The notes beneath the pieces were generated by a model that ran no database searches, was not told where the DNA came from, and worked only from the letters and a program-made list of their open reading frames with translations. The position numbers were made by a program, and so were the translations under genes. A DNA stretch of 64,000 bases from Arthrospira sp. PCC 9108. Lineage in GTDB: Bacteria; Cyanobacteriota; Cyanobacteriia; Cyanobacteriales; Microcoleaceae. Location: the NCBI GenBank assembly GCA_016745315.1, contig CP066886.1:1457501-1521500 (forward strand), given 5' to 3'. Numbering within the stretch: the first letter of the stretch is position 1; every line of letters begins with the position of its first letter. Below are positions 18,661-28,541 of the stretch, piece after piece.

Positions 18661-18702
18661 AGGTTAAAGCTGAAAAATCAGTTAAAGTGTAGCTAATATT
18701 AC
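18661..18702 (-). promoter_or_regulatory. NtcA-activated promoter of the nitrate operon
   Basis: GTA-N8-TAC at 18689-18702 is an exact NtcA consensus. On the minus strand it is followed after 22 bases by TAACCT (complement of 18661-18666), a TAN3T -10 box. The canonical class II NtcA promoter is GTAN8TAC, 20-24 bases, TAN3T, so spacing and both elements fit. It points toward the 173-aa gene, nrtP and narB and implies a leader of about 250 bases. The operator is palindromic and may also influence the divergent amidohydrolase gene, though no well-spaced -10 box is visible on that side. Confidence 0.8.
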
Positions 18703-18764
18703 AAAATCCTAAGTTTGATGAACTTTTTGCATATTAACAATGTTATTTTTGCATGATGGGGTAA

Positions 18765-20120
18765 ATGGTGGTCATGATTAGTATTCCCAAAAGCGATCGC
18801 TACTGGCTAAAAAATGCCCATATTCCCTGCTGTTTATTGGAAGTAAGCCAACCGGACTGGTTAAGCCAGCAGACGCGGGAGGGGCTAATATTAATGGATG
18901 TGGAAATTGCATCGGGGAAAATCAGCCAACTGCGACCGGCTGGAAATAGGGAGGTGGCTGATATCCCCTGGGTAGACCTGCGGGGGGGACAGCTTTGGCC
19001 CTGTTTTGTGGACTTACACACCCATTTAGATAAGGGCCATATTTGGCAGCGATCGCCTAATCCCGACGGGACTTTTACCGGGGCGCTAAATACCGCGATT
19101 TCTGACAGTGAAAAATACTGGAGTGCTGAAGACATCTATCAGCGGATGGAATTTGGTTTAAAATGTAGTTATGCCCATGGGACCCAGGCTCTCCGCACCC
19201 ATTTAGACTCAGCCGGAAAACTCACAGAAATTAGCTGGGAAGTATTTAACAGTCTGCGGAAAAAATGGTGCGATCGCATATTTTTGCAAGCTGTATCCCT
19301 CGTATCTCTGGATTATTACTTAACCCCCCAGGGAGAAAAACTAGCCGATAGAGTAGCAGAAATGGGTGGTATTTTAGGGGGTGTCGCTTATATTAACCGT
19401 GACCTTGATCAACAAATTAAGCGAGTATTTGACCTAGCCAAAGACCGGAATTTATCCTTAGATTTCCATGTAGATGAAAATGGCGACCCTGATTCTAACA
19501 CCTTATATAAAATCGCCGAATATGCAGTCAAATCTCAATTTGAGAATCCGATAATTTGCGGACATTGTTGCAGTTTATCCGTCCAGAATCCCGAAGTAAT
19601 TAACCAGACCATTAATCTCCTCAAAGCATCTAATATAGGGATTGTCAGCTTGCCCATGTGCAATTTATATCTGCAAGATAGACAATATGATAACCATTCA
19701 CATACACCCCAAACTCCGAAATGGCGAGGTGTGACACTTCTGCATGAATTAAAACAGGCAGGAATCCCCGTAACAGTAGCCAGTGATAACTGTCGTGATC
19801 CATTTTATGCCTTTGGAGATCATGATGTTTTAGAAGTCTTCAAAATGTCAGTCAGAATCGGTCATTTAGATCATCCCTATGGTGACTGGCCCCAAATCGT
19901 CACCAAAACCGCCGCCGACTTAATGGGATTATCAAATCGAGTTCGGCTTGGGGTAGGCATTTCCGCCAATCTCATCGCTTTTAAAGGCAGAAATTTCAGT
20001 GAATTACTATCGCGATCGCAGCATGATCGGGTTATCATCAGAAATGGTGCATCAGTATCAGCCTCTATTCCCGACTATTCTGAGTTAGACAACTTAATAA
20101 CTAGCCACTTCAGAGAATAG
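18765..20120 (+). CDS. Cytosine-deaminase-like amidohydrolase
   Basis: A 451-residue metal-dependent amidohydrolase of the CodA/AtzC type. Metal ligands are visible in the order of the family: HTHLDKGH near residue 86, a second His in DFHVDENGD, His in CGHCCSL, and the catalytic Asp in ASDNCRDPF. CodA deaminates cytosine to uracil and ammonia, which fits its position divergent from the nitrate operon. Related enzymes act on creatinine, isoguanine or triazines, so the exact substrate is uncertain. The ATG at 18765 is preceded by GGGG at short spacing; an ATG three codons later is also possible. Confidence 0.8.
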   Translation: MVVMISIPKSDRYWLKNAHIPCCLLEVSQPDWLSQQTREGLILMDVEIASGKISQLRPAGNREVADIPWVDLRGGQLWPCFVDLHTHLDKGHIWQRSPNPDGTFTGALNTAISDSEKYWSAEDIYQRMEFGLKCSYAHGTQALRTHLDSAGKLTEISWEVFNSLRKKWCDRIFLQAVSLVSLDYYLTPQGEKLADRVAEMGGILGGVAYINRDLDQQIKRVFDLAKDRNLSLDFHVDENGDPDSNTLYKIAEYAVKSQFENPIICGHCCSLSVQNPEVINQTINLLKASNIGIVSLPMCNLYLQDRQYDNHSHTPQTPKWRGVTLLHELKQAGIPVTVASDNCRDPFYAFGDHDVLEVFKMSVRIGHLDHPYGDWPQIVTKTAADLMGLSNRVRLGVGISANLIAFKGRNFSELLSRSQHDRVIIRNGASVSASIPDYSELDNLITSHFRE

Positions 20121-20210
20121 CCGTTACCATGAGGAAGAAAGCCTCAGCCTTTAACTCATTGTCAACTGTATATTTTATGTTTGATACTGCCAATGTATTG
20201 ACTCTCACCT

Positions 20211-21692
20211 ATGACTGAGCCATCATTTCAAGCTAATACAACTAATCCTGTCAAATCTTCCCAGGCTACAACAGTGATGAGTTGGGGGTTAATGTCCCTA
20301 TTGATATGGCATACCAGCACACCTATCAGCCTAGCCCAAACTCAACCTTCTATCCCCACCATTACCCCCGCCTCAATTCGTGTTCCTGATGCCTATACCC
20401 TCGGTCCAGGAGATTTGCTAAGGGTAGATATTCTCGATGTTCCTGAATACAGTGGCGAATACCTAATTTTGACTGATGGCACACTCAATCTGCCCCTAAT
20501 CGGTCAAATTAGCGTAGCTGGGCTATCAGTTTCTCAACTGACTGAGAAAATTTCCGCCGCCTATACTCCCTTTGTACAGCAACCATTCCCCAGCGTGAGA
20601 ATTATTACACCCCGTCCCATTAGCATTGCCGTTGGGGGGGAGGTGCAACGACCAGGAACATACATTCTACCCCTTTCTACCTCTAACACCGTTGAGCGAC
20701 AATTTCAGTTCTATACAGTAACTCAGCTTCTCCAGCAGGCGGGTGGGATTACTCAATCAGCAGATATTACTCAGGTTAAGGTGCAGCGACAAGACCCCAT
20801 TAGGTTAAATATTGTCGTCAACCTCAAGGAATTGCTGGAAAATGGAGATTTAAGCCAAGATCTGGTTTTGCGCGATCGCGATACAATTGTAGTACCTACC
20901 GCCGAAAATCTTGATCCTGTCGCTATTCGACAGATTAATTCTGCTAATTTTGCGCCGGAAGAGGTCGCCCCTTTTCAGGTAGTTATCGTCGGGGAAGTAT
21001 TTAATCCGGGAACCTATATTATGGGGGAAGGAATGGCCAATTTACCCGAATTACCGACCATTACTCAAGCTATACAAAGGGCGGGAGGTATTAAGCCTCA
21101 AGCTAACCTGCGTCGCATTCAATTACAAAGACTTACTCAGGCGGGTGAATTAAAGACTATAACTGTCGATTTGTGGCAATTACTGACCACAGGTGATGCT
21201 ACTCAGGATATTAGTTTACAGCCGGGAGATTCTATTATAATTCCTACCGCTAGTGCAGTGCCTCCCGATGAGATTATTTCCCTAGCAAGTGCTAGTTTCT
21301 CCCCGAGAACTATGATGGTTAATGTGGTGGGAGAAGTGACACAACCGGGGGCGCTTCAAGTACCAATTAATACAACCCTTAATCAAGCTATCTTGGTGGC
21401 GGGGGGGTTTAATCGGCGGCGGGCGAATACTGGCTCCGTGGAACTTCTGCGTTTGCGTCCTGATGGTACGGTTTCCCGTCGTCAAATTTCTATTGATTTT
21501 CAAGCCGGACTAAATGCACCCAATAATCCCGTTTTACAACGAGATGATGTGGTGGTGGTGAATCGTTCAGCTTTAACTGAGGCGGCTGATACTTTTGAAG
21601 AGGTGTTAAGACCTGTGGGTGGTCTAATTGGGGTCTCGGCTTTACTGAATATCATTCATATTTTAACAGAGGATAGAGATAATAATAATTAA
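20211..21692 (+). CDS. Polysaccharide export outer-membrane protein (Wza-like)
   Basis: A 493-residue exported protein. A hydrophobic segment near residues 24-42 ending in SLAQ is a likely signal peptide. A poly-export domain follows (YTLGPGDLLRVDILDVPEY near residue 62), then three SLBB-type repeats (IAVGGEVQRPGTYILP, VVIVGEVFNPGTYI, VNVVGEVTQPGALQ). It should form the periplasmic/outer-membrane channel for exopolysaccharide. It leads the cluster, 38 bp before the Wzc-like kinase. A last hydrophobic stretch (LIGVSALLNIIHIL) lies near the C-terminus. Confidence 0.92.
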   Translation: MTEPSFQANTTNPVKSSQATTVMSWGLMSLLIWHTSTPISLAQTQPSIPTITPASIRVPDAYTLGPGDLLRVDILDVPEYSGEYLILTDGTLNLPLIGQISVAGLSVSQLTEKISAAYTPFVQQPFPSVRIITPRPISIAVGGEVQRPGTYILPLSTSNTVERQFQFYTVTQLLQQAGGITQSADITQVKVQRQDPIRLNIVVNLKELLENGDLSQDLVLRDRDTIVVPTAENLDPVAIRQINSANFAPEEVAPFQVVIVGEVFNPGTYIMGEGMANLPELPTITQAIQRAGGIKPQANLRRIQLQRLTQAGELKTITVDLWQLLTTGDATQDISLQPGDSIIIPTASAVPPDEIISLASASFSPRTMMVNVVGEVTQPGALQVPINTTLNQAILVAGGFNRRRANTGSVELLRLRPDGTVSRRQISIDFQAGLNAPNNPVLQRDDVVVVNRSALTEAADTFEEVLRPVGGLIGVSALLNIIHILTEDRDNNN

Positions 21693-21730
21693 ATTTATTG
21701 ATCAGATTGTGTTCTTGTCTATAAGAGGTA

Positions 21731-23959
21731 ATGGTTATGGATTTTAGTAATATTGAACACCGAGAATCTATTGATTTAGATTTGGGCAGATATTTACAAA
21801 CATTGAAACGCCGATGGTTTTGGCTGCTGGGGGTTTTTGTGCTAACTGTATCTGGGGCTGTATATGCTACCCAATTCTTGAGCCCAACTTATCAAAACTC
21901 AGGCAAAATTTTATTTAAGGTAGACCGCACTTCTTCTTTAGCTGGTATTGGTGAAGGGTTGGGGGAATTGAAAGCACTATTGGCGGATCAGACTCCTTTG
22001 AGTACCCAGATAGAATTAATGCATTCTAATCCTTTGCTAGAAACTGTGATTGAGCGCTTGAATTTAACTAATGAAGATGGTGATCCAATTTATCCAGAGG
22101 ATATTAGACGCAATTTAGATATTAGAATTATCGGCGGGACGGATATTGTTCTGTTAACCTATCAAAGCAAAAATCCTCAAGAAGTTGCTGATGTGATTAA
22201 TACCATTATGGAGGTTTATATTGAGGCGAATGTGTCTGGTATTCGACAAGAAGCCTCGGGGGCAAAAGAGTTTATTCAGGAACAACTACCTAGGGTACAA
22301 CAGGAGTTGTTTCTGGCGGAAAAATCTATTCAAAATTTTAAGGAAAGAAATGAGATAGTAGACCTGGGAACGGAGTTTGCTATATCAGTACAGGAAATGG
22401 CGCAGTTAAATCGCAATATTACTACCTTAGAAGCTGAATTGAATGCGGTGCAATCTTTGGTTAATTCCTTGGGAAATCAAGTGGGCTTGAATCTGGAAGA
22501 GGCTATAGCGGTAAATACTTTAAGTCAGTCTCCGGTGGTGCGATCTGCTTTACAAGAATTGGAGAACGTGGAGGGTGAGTTGGCTCAGGAACAAAGACGT
22601 TTTCGAGATGAAAATCCCCGGATTATTTCTTTAAAGGGAAAGCGAGATAATCTGGAGAGTTTGTTACAGAGAGAAATTCAAGTTTATTTGGGTAGTGGCA
22701 GAGCCTTTTCTCGCGGGTTGCTCAGGGTTATGGATGTCAAAAATAACAAGATTGAAGAGTTTGTTAATGCGGAAATTAGGCGAATGGATTTGACTAAGCA
22801 GCTTGACTCTCTCTATGAGGCGCGTGATGGTTTGGAAAGAAGAGCTAGTATCTTGCCACAATTAGAACAACAACAGCAGGAACTTGAGCGCAAGGCTGAG
22901 GTGGCTCGTCTGACTTATCGGACTTTACTACAAAATCTTGAGGAAGCGCAAGTGGCAGCCAATAAGATTACCAATAATGCCAGAATTATCGAAACAGCTA
23001 ACGTTCCAGACGAGGGAAGAACGGCAAAAATACAGTTGTTGGCTTTGGGGGTCATGGGGGGATTGGTCGCCTCAACTACTTTATTGCTGTTGATGGAAAT
23101 GGGCGATAAATCTCTGAGGACGGTGGCGGAAACTAGGGATTTATTGGGATATACTTTGTTGGGTATTATTCCTTCTTTTGCAGATCCGCCTTTTTACCGC
23201 TATTTTACCGGAGGCGATCGCTCTTCTGTACAGGTTCCAGTAGTGGATACACCCGGTTCCTTAATTAGCGAAATTTATCGGATGATTCAGGCTAATTTGA
23301 AGTTTTTGGGCTCCGATCGCAAGGTGCGGGTAATTGTGGTCACCAGTTCCGTACCACAGGAGGGAAAATCAACGGTTTCCGCTAATTTGGCGGCGGCGAT
23401 CGCCCAGCTTGGACATCGGGTGATACTCATTGATGGGGATATGCGACAACCGATTCAACATCATATCTGGGGTTTAACTAATGCGGTGGGATTAAGTGAT
23501 GTACTCGTGGAAGAGGCGACTCTTTCCGAAGCCGTGAAGCCGGGAATTGACCAACTCGATATTTTGACCGCTGGGGTGACACCACCCAATCCGTTAGCAC
23601 TTTTGGATTCTCGACGCATGACTTCCTTAATTCGGAATTTTTCGGAGGAGTATGATTTTGTAATTATTGATACACCACCATTGGTATTAGCCGCCGATGC
23701 TTTAACTTTAGCTAATATGGCTAGTGGGGTGTTAATGGTTGCTAGACCCCGAATTCTTGACCGCGATAGTGCTAAATCGGCTAAGGAAATATTAGGGCGA
23801 TCGGGTCAGCGGATCTTGGGGACAGTGATCAATGGGATTAGCAAGAATGAGTCCACTAAGTATTTCTATCATGCTCAACGCTATTTCCCTCTCCAAAAAT
23901 CCCATCGGCGCGATCGCTCTGGGTCCCCACAGAAAATATCTTCTAAGAATTCTTCTTAG
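21731..23959 (+). CDS. Chain-length determinant / BY-kinase (Wzc-like)
   Basis: A 742-residue protein with an N-terminal Wzz domain (membrane helix near residues 34-52), a long coiled coil (about 160-420) ending in a second helix (LLALGVMGGLVASTTLLLL), and a cytoplasmic tyrosine-kinase domain. Kinase motifs are Walker A VPQEGKSTVSANLA, Walker A' VILIDGDMRQP and Walker B FVIIDTPP. The C-terminus has a modest tyrosine cluster (KYFYHAQRYF), the usual autophosphorylation site. It couples polymer length and export to phosphorylation and should work with the upstream Wza-like protein. Confidence 0.92.
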   Translation: MVMDFSNIEHRESIDLDLGRYLQTLKRRWFWLLGVFVLTVSGAVYATQFLSPTYQNSGKILFKVDRTSSLAGIGEGLGELKALLADQTPLSTQIELMHSNPLLETVIERLNLTNEDGDPIYPEDIRRNLDIRIIGGTDIVLLTYQSKNPQEVADVINTIMEVYIEANVSGIRQEASGAKEFIQEQLPRVQQELFLAEKSIQNFKERNEIVDLGTEFAISVQEMAQLNRNITTLEAELNAVQSLVNSLGNQVGLNLEEAIAVNTLSQSPVVRSALQELENVEGELAQEQRRFRDENPRIISLKGKRDNLESLLQREIQVYLGSGRAFSRGLLRVMDVKNNKIEEFVNAEIRRMDLTKQLDSLYEARDGLERRASILPQLEQQQQELERKAEVARLTYRTLLQNLEEAQVAANKITNNARIIETANVPDEGRTAKIQLLALGVMGGLVASTTLLLLMEMGDKSLRTVAETRDLLGYTLLGIIPSFADPPFYRYFTGGDRSSVQVPVVDTPGSLISEIYRMIQANLKFLGSDRKVRVIVVTSSVPQEGKSTVSANLAAAIAQLGHRVILIDGDMRQPIQHHIWGLTNAVGLSDVLVEEATLSEAVKPGIDQLDILTAGVTPPNPLALLDSRRMTSLIRNFSEEYDFVIIDTPPLVLAADALTLANMASGVLMVARPRILDRDSAKSAKEILGRSGQRILGTVINGISKNESTKYFYHAQRYFPLQKSHRRDRSGSPQKISSKNSS

Positions 23960-24142
23960 ATATCAGACCACCCCGATACCCGGTTAATTAAGTCTGGGGA
24001 CTCCCTCAAATCAACAACTTTACCAAAACTTTACATAATCTACATTAATTTTTACATTTCTATCTGACTTTCACTAATCAAAATGCTATGATGCACAGCA
24101 GGTAACAGGGTGTTGATTTAGACAAAAAACATCAATATTTTA

Positions 24143-25444
24143 ATGGAAAAATACTTAAAATATGTGGAATCGAGTTTTACGGTTTTTGCCATTATTCACT
24201 ATAGCGCCAACTGGTTGCCTCTGATTTTATCTGGCGGCGCAAGCGAGGGTGATGGTACAGATATCAATTCCTTTGATTTTAGATTAAATGTTCTGCTGTT
24301 TCTGCTGACTTATTTAGTTTCTGTCGCTTTACTCCTGCTGCGGTGGAAAAAGTTTTTAATTGCTGCTAAAAGAGGGCCGGTTATCTGGGTGATGATTTTG
24401 ATTGCGATCGCCTCCTATTTCTGGTCAGATTTTCCGGCTCGTACCCTCAAAAGTTGTATTGGCTTAATTGGAACTACACTATTTGGTATTTACTTAGGTA
24501 GTCGTTATACCCTCAGAGAACAACTGAAACTTTTGGCTATTTCCTATGGAATTATTGCCGTCCTCAGTGTGGTTTTTGCGATCGCATTACCGCGTTATGG
24601 CATTGAACAAGCCGTTCACTATGGGGCTTGGCGAGGCATATATAACCATAAAAATCTTTTAGGAAGAGGCATGACATTAGGTGGTATAGTATTAATTTTA
24701 TCACCCGGTCTTTTTGAGAAAGGAAAACGCTGGATGGCTCATGGGGCGATCGTCATTGCTTGTTTGCTATTGGTCATGGCAAAATCATCAAGTTCCCTGA
24801 TTAATTTTACAGTTTTATTTACCAGTATCATAGCCTATCGGGTGCTGCGATTTCGCTATATTTTACTGATTCCTTCATTTTTAGCCATTGTCACTTTAGG
24901 GGGTACTATTTTTTATATCTATACTGAAAATATTGATGAAATACTGGGATTAATTGGTAAAGACCCAACCCTTACCGGTCGTACTGAACTGTGGGTTTGG
25001 GCTAGAGAAATGATTGAAAAACGTCCCTATTTGGGATACGGTTATACCGCTTTTTGGCAGGGATTAGATAGTGCATCAGCCTATATTATTAGATCTGCAA
25101 GATGGCCGGTTCCTTATTCCCATAATGGAATACTCGATATGTGGTTAGACATCGGCTTATTAGGTGTTATAACTTACTTTTTAGGGTTTACAATTAACTT
25201 GTTAAGGGCAGTTTTTATGGCCCGATTTAGTGTCGGAATAGAATACTTTTGGCCCTTAATATTTCTAACTTATTTACTATTAACTAATGCAACTGAAGGA
25301 GGTATAATTTCTCAAAACAGTATATTCTGGGTATTATATACAGCTTTATCAATTTCAATTATGGCACCCATTGAAAAACCAAAACCATCTCATCCTCAAT
25401 TTGATGCATCAAGATCATCAAAACTACTCCCTGACTTGAATTGA
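24143..25444 (+). CDS. O-antigen ligase/polymerase family membrane protein
   Basis: A 433-residue protein with about 10-12 hydrophobic helices and the Wzy_C/WaaL-type large loop. In that loop are TGRTELWVWAREMI, then PYLGYGYTAFW and a conserved SHNGILDMWLDIGLLG element. These features fit a Wzy-type polymerase or an O-antigen ligase. In this cluster, beside export, kinase and flippase genes, a polymerase of the exopolysaccharide repeat unit is the better guess. The C-terminal 20 residues are hydrophilic and end 21 bp before the next gene. Confidence 0.85.
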   Translation: MEKYLKYVESSFTVFAIIHYSANWLPLILSGGASEGDGTDINSFDFRLNVLLFLLTYLVSVALLLLRWKKFLIAAKRGPVIWVMILIAIASYFWSDFPARTLKSCIGLIGTTLFGIYLGSRYTLREQLKLLAISYGIIAVLSVVFAIALPRYGIEQAVHYGAWRGIYNHKNLLGRGMTLGGIVLILSPGLFEKGKRWMAHGAIVIACLLLVMAKSSSSLINFTVLFTSIIAYRVLRFRYILLIPSFLAIVTLGGTIFYIYTENIDEILGLIGKDPTLTGRTELWVWAREMIEKRPYLGYGYTAFWQGLDSASAYIIRSARWPVPYSHNGILDMWLDIGLLGVITYFLGFTINLLRAVFMARFSVGIEYFWPLIFLTYLLLTNATEGGIISQNSIFWVLYTALSISIMAPIEKPKPSHPQFDASRSSKLLPDLN

Positions 25445-25464
25445 TTTAAATCTCAATTAAAATT

Positions 25465-26355
25465 ATGAAGATCACGTCTCAACCTCCTGGCTCAGAATAC
25501 AGCTTTTGTTTGATTACACCGAGTTATGCACCGGACTTTGAGAGATGCCAATTTTTGTGTTATACAGTTGATAAATTCATACCTTCATCAACAAAGCATT
25601 ATATTATTGTTGCTCGAAAAGATTTATCAATGTTTCAATCACTCCAAAATAATCGCACAGAAATTCTAGTTGTTGAAGAAGTGATTCCTAGGTGGATAAA
25701 AAGGATACCTTTTGTCAAAAATGGTTGGTTTAGCTTCAAAAGTCCTCCCATTAGTAACTGGCTGCTTCAGCAAATTATTAAGCTGTCAGCGGCTAAATTT
25801 GTGTCTGAAGATGTTTTGATGTTTGTAGACTCAGATGTTGCCTTTGTGCGTCCTTTAAATCCACAGGAACGATTTGTTAAGGATGGAAAAATTCGCTTTT
25901 ATCGAGAGCCTAACTCAATTCCTCGCCTTTGGGAGTCTCATTATAGTTGGTATAAAACTGCTAGTCAATTACTGATTACTCCCATGATGGATTTTCCGGC
26001 TCCTAACTATATTGGTGACTTGATTACCTGGAAAAGAGATAATATTTTCAAATTATATGAACACCTAGAGAAAGTGTCTGGACGTTATTGGGTGGAAACC
26101 ATCTCTAATACTTGGAATTTATCTGAGTATATCCTCTATGGAATGTTTTGTGATTATATTCTAGCCCATGAAGCAAATCATTATATTGATGAAACCTACC
26201 CCGGCTTACGCTATTTTGGGACAGAAAATTTATCAGAACAACAAATCAAGGATTTTTTGTCTGAAATTGAGCCAGATTATGTCACAGTTATGATTTCAGC
26301 CAAAGCTGGTATTCCGATTAAACGCTATCAAAAATTACTGGAAAACATTAATTAG
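25465..26355 (+). CDS. DUF6492-like putative glycosyltransferase
   Basis: A 296-residue soluble protein with a GT-A-like N-terminal half. It starts SFCLITPSYAPDFERC and has the acidic VDSDVAFVRP motif near residue 120, which resembles a DXD metal/sugar-nucleotide site. The later conserved-looking segments (TISNTWNLSEYILYGMFC) fit the DUF6492 family that is common in polysaccharide clusters. Donor and acceptor sugars are unknown. It lies between the polymerase and the Gfo/Idh/MocA gene on the same strand. Confidence 0.7.
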   Translation: MKITSQPPGSEYSFCLITPSYAPDFERCQFLCYTVDKFIPSSTKHYIIVARKDLSMFQSLQNNRTEILVVEEVIPRWIKRIPFVKNGWFSFKSPPISNWLLQQIIKLSAAKFVSEDVLMFVDSDVAFVRPLNPQERFVKDGKIRFYREPNSIPRLWESHYSWYKTASQLLITPMMDFPAPNYIGDLITWKRDNIFKLYEHLEKVSGRYWVETISNTWNLSEYILYGMFCDYILAHEANHYIDETYPGLRYFGTENLSEQQIKDFLSEIEPDYVTVMISAKAGIPIKRYQKLLENIN

Positions 26356-26399
26356 TGTGAAATCAAGTAAACTATTTTTCTAGGATTAAATTAATTGTA

Positions 26400-27470
26400 A
26401 TGGATACAGACACTCAAAAACCTAAGTTAAAAGCAGCCGTTATTGGTACCGGGTTGATTTCTAAGGAACATCTCAGTTTTTTGTCTACCTCGGAAAGGGC
26501 TGATTTAGTAGGAGTTTGTGATATTTCCCAAGCTGCTGCTAACTATGCGGTTAAAAGATTCGGTGCTGAAACTGCTTATACAGATTATCATCAAATGCTA
26601 GAGCAAGCCCAGCCGGATGTTGTGCATATTTTAACACCGCCTCAAATCCATAAAAAAATGTCTATGGATTGTCTGAGTGCTGGGGCTCATGTGATTTGTG
26701 AAAAGCCGATAACTCCCACTTATGATGAGTTTAAAGAACTATGGGATTTTGCTAAAAAATGCGATCGCCATTTAATCGAAAACCAAAATTATCGCTTCAA
26801 TCAGCCCATTCTAGCATTGCAAAAGCTAGTTGAAGATGGAACCCTAGGAACAATCGGCGAAGTAGAAGTCCGCATGGCATTAGACATCCGCAGTGGTGGA
26901 CGATACGCAGACCAAAATCTACCCAGTCCAGTCCATAAACTGCCAGGGGGTGTAATTCATGACTTTATTACCCACTTGTGTTATCTTGCCTTATTATTTA
27001 TACCAACTTTTGATTACGTCAAAGCCGGATGGAATAATCATGGTGGCGGCAATTTATTTAAGTATGACGATTTAGATGCACTGATTTTTTCCGGTCATCA
27101 ACATACTCGCATACGGTTTAGTGCTTACACTCAACCCGATTGTTTTTCCGTGACAGTTCGCGGTTCCTTGGGTTATGCAGAAGTTGATTTATTTCAACCC
27201 TATATTCGCTGTGTAGTCCCTCGTGCCGTTGGTAAACAGCTTTCCCCTTTGGCTAATCAGTTTGCTAACGGTTGGACTTTCATGAATGCCAGCTTTACTA
27301 ACTTTCGTCGGAAACTTTTACAAAAGACTCCCTATGAAGGTTTACATAGTTTATTAGAGCAGACTTATCAAGCCTTACAAGAAGATAAGCCGCTACCAAT
27401 TAGCTTTGAAGATATGGATAAAACCAGCCGTTTAGTTAACGCATTAATTGCCGAGGAGAATCATCTATGA
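26400..27470 (+). CDS. Gfo/Idh/MocA-family oxidoreductase
   Basis: A 356-residue NAD(P)-dependent sugar oxidoreductase. The N-terminal Rossmann motif is GTGLISKEH near residue 16. The family EKP motif appears as CEKPITPT near residue 100, and the C-terminal alpha/beta domain carries a conserved-looking GGVIHDFITHLCYL segment. Such enzymes make keto- or amino-sugar intermediates for surface polysaccharide. Its stop overlaps the start of the epimerase gene (ATGA), so the two are likely translated together and act on the same sugar nucleotide. Confidence 0.85.
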   Translation: MDTDTQKPKLKAAVIGTGLISKEHLSFLSTSERADLVGVCDISQAAANYAVKRFGAETAYTDYHQMLEQAQPDVVHILTPPQIHKKMSMDCLSAGAHVICEKPITPTYDEFKELWDFAKKCDRHLIENQNYRFNQPILALQKLVEDGTLGTIGEVEVRMALDIRSGGRYADQNLPSPVHKLPGGVIHDFITHLCYLALLFIPTFDYVKAGWNNHGGGNLFKYDDLDALIFSGHQHTRIRFSAYTQPDCFSVTVRGSLGYAEVDLFQPYIRCVVPRAVGKQLSPLANQFANGWTFMNASFTNFRRKLLQKTPYEGLHSLLEQTYQALQEDKPLPISFEDMDKTSRLVNALIAEENHL

Positions 27471-28492
27471 AATTGTTTATCACTGGCGCATCTGGATTTT
27501 TAGGACAGTATATTGTCACGGAAGCCTTGCGACGGGGACACCAAGTAAAAGCCGTACTTCGTCCCCAAACTGATGAGACCAAATTCTCTTGGTTTAATCA
27601 TCCTAATGTAGAAATTGTCCGCATAGATTTAAGGCAATCATCAGGCTTGGTAGAAAGTCTGCAATCTGTGGATGCTGTCATTCATTTAGCCGCCTCCAAG
27701 TCCGGGGATTTTTACACCCAGTTTGCTGGTACAGTCATATCTACAGAAAATGTCTTAATTGCTATGCAAAAAGCCGGGATTTCTAAGCTCATAGCCATTA
27801 GTACCTTTTCAGTTTATGATTATGTAAAAATGCGATCGCATCAAATTTTAGACGAAGATTCTCCCATTGAAGCTGACCCCTTAAATCGTGACGAATACGC
27901 TCAAACCAAGCTAATTCAAGAACAACTTTATCGAGATTTTGAGCGAGATGGTGGACAAGTTGCCATTATTCGTCCGGGGATGATTTACGGTCGAGATTAT
28001 CTTTGGAATGCTTGCTTAGGTGCCGAAATAGGGGATAGTGCCTGGTTAAGAATCGGAGGTAATGCAATTATGCCTTTAACCTATGTCGAAAACTGTGCCG
28101 AAGCCATTGTCATCGCCGCCGATAAAGAGGCAGCCTTTGGACAAACCTTAAATATTATCGATGATAATTTACCTGCTCAAAATGTCTATGCCCAAAAACT
28201 CATAGAAACCATGGATAAAGTCCCCAAAATATATTTTATAAACTGGTTTTTTATGGGATTAATTGCCAATATGGCTTGGCTATTTAACCGCGTATTTCTT
28301 GAGGGTAAAGCTCGTTTACCAGGTATTTTAGTCCCCGCCAAACTACAAGCTCGTTTTAAACCACTGCGATATAGCAATCAAAAGGCTAAAAAGATTCTAA
28401 ACTGGCAGCCCACCTATTCCCTAGATCAAGCCTTTGAACGTTCCTCTAGCACCGAATATTTATTAGCAGTTTCTGTACCAAAATCAAGTTAG
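27467..28492 (+). CDS. NAD-dependent epimerase/dehydratase
   Basis: A 341-residue extended-SDR enzyme. GASGFLGQY near the N-terminus is the nucleotide-binding glycine motif, VIHLAA follows at the end of strand 4, and the catalytic YxxxK is YAQTK after a STFSVYD serine region. It modifies a nucleotide sugar for the polysaccharide cluster. Its start overlaps the previous gene by four bases. A long C-terminal hydrophobic stretch (FINWFFMGLIANMAWLF) could be a membrane-association element, which is unusual for the family. Confidence 0.85.
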   Translation: MKLFITGASGFLGQYIVTEALRRGHQVKAVLRPQTDETKFSWFNHPNVEIVRIDLRQSSGLVESLQSVDAVIHLAASKSGDFYTQFAGTVISTENVLIAMQKAGISKLIAISTFSVYDYVKMRSHQILDEDSPIEADPLNRDEYAQTKLIQEQLYRDFERDGGQVAIIRPGMIYGRDYLWNACLGAEIGDSAWLRIGGNAIMPLTYVENCAEAIVIAADKEAAFGQTLNIIDDNLPAQNVYAQKLIETMDKVPKIYFINWFFMGLIANMAWLFNRVFLEGKARLPGILVPAKLQARFKPLRYSNQKAKKILNWQPTYSLDQAFERSSSTEYLLAVSVPKSS

Positions 28493-28541
28493 TCTAAAGT
28501 TAAATTTGGTAGCCATTCAAGACGTAAATCACGAAAAATAT

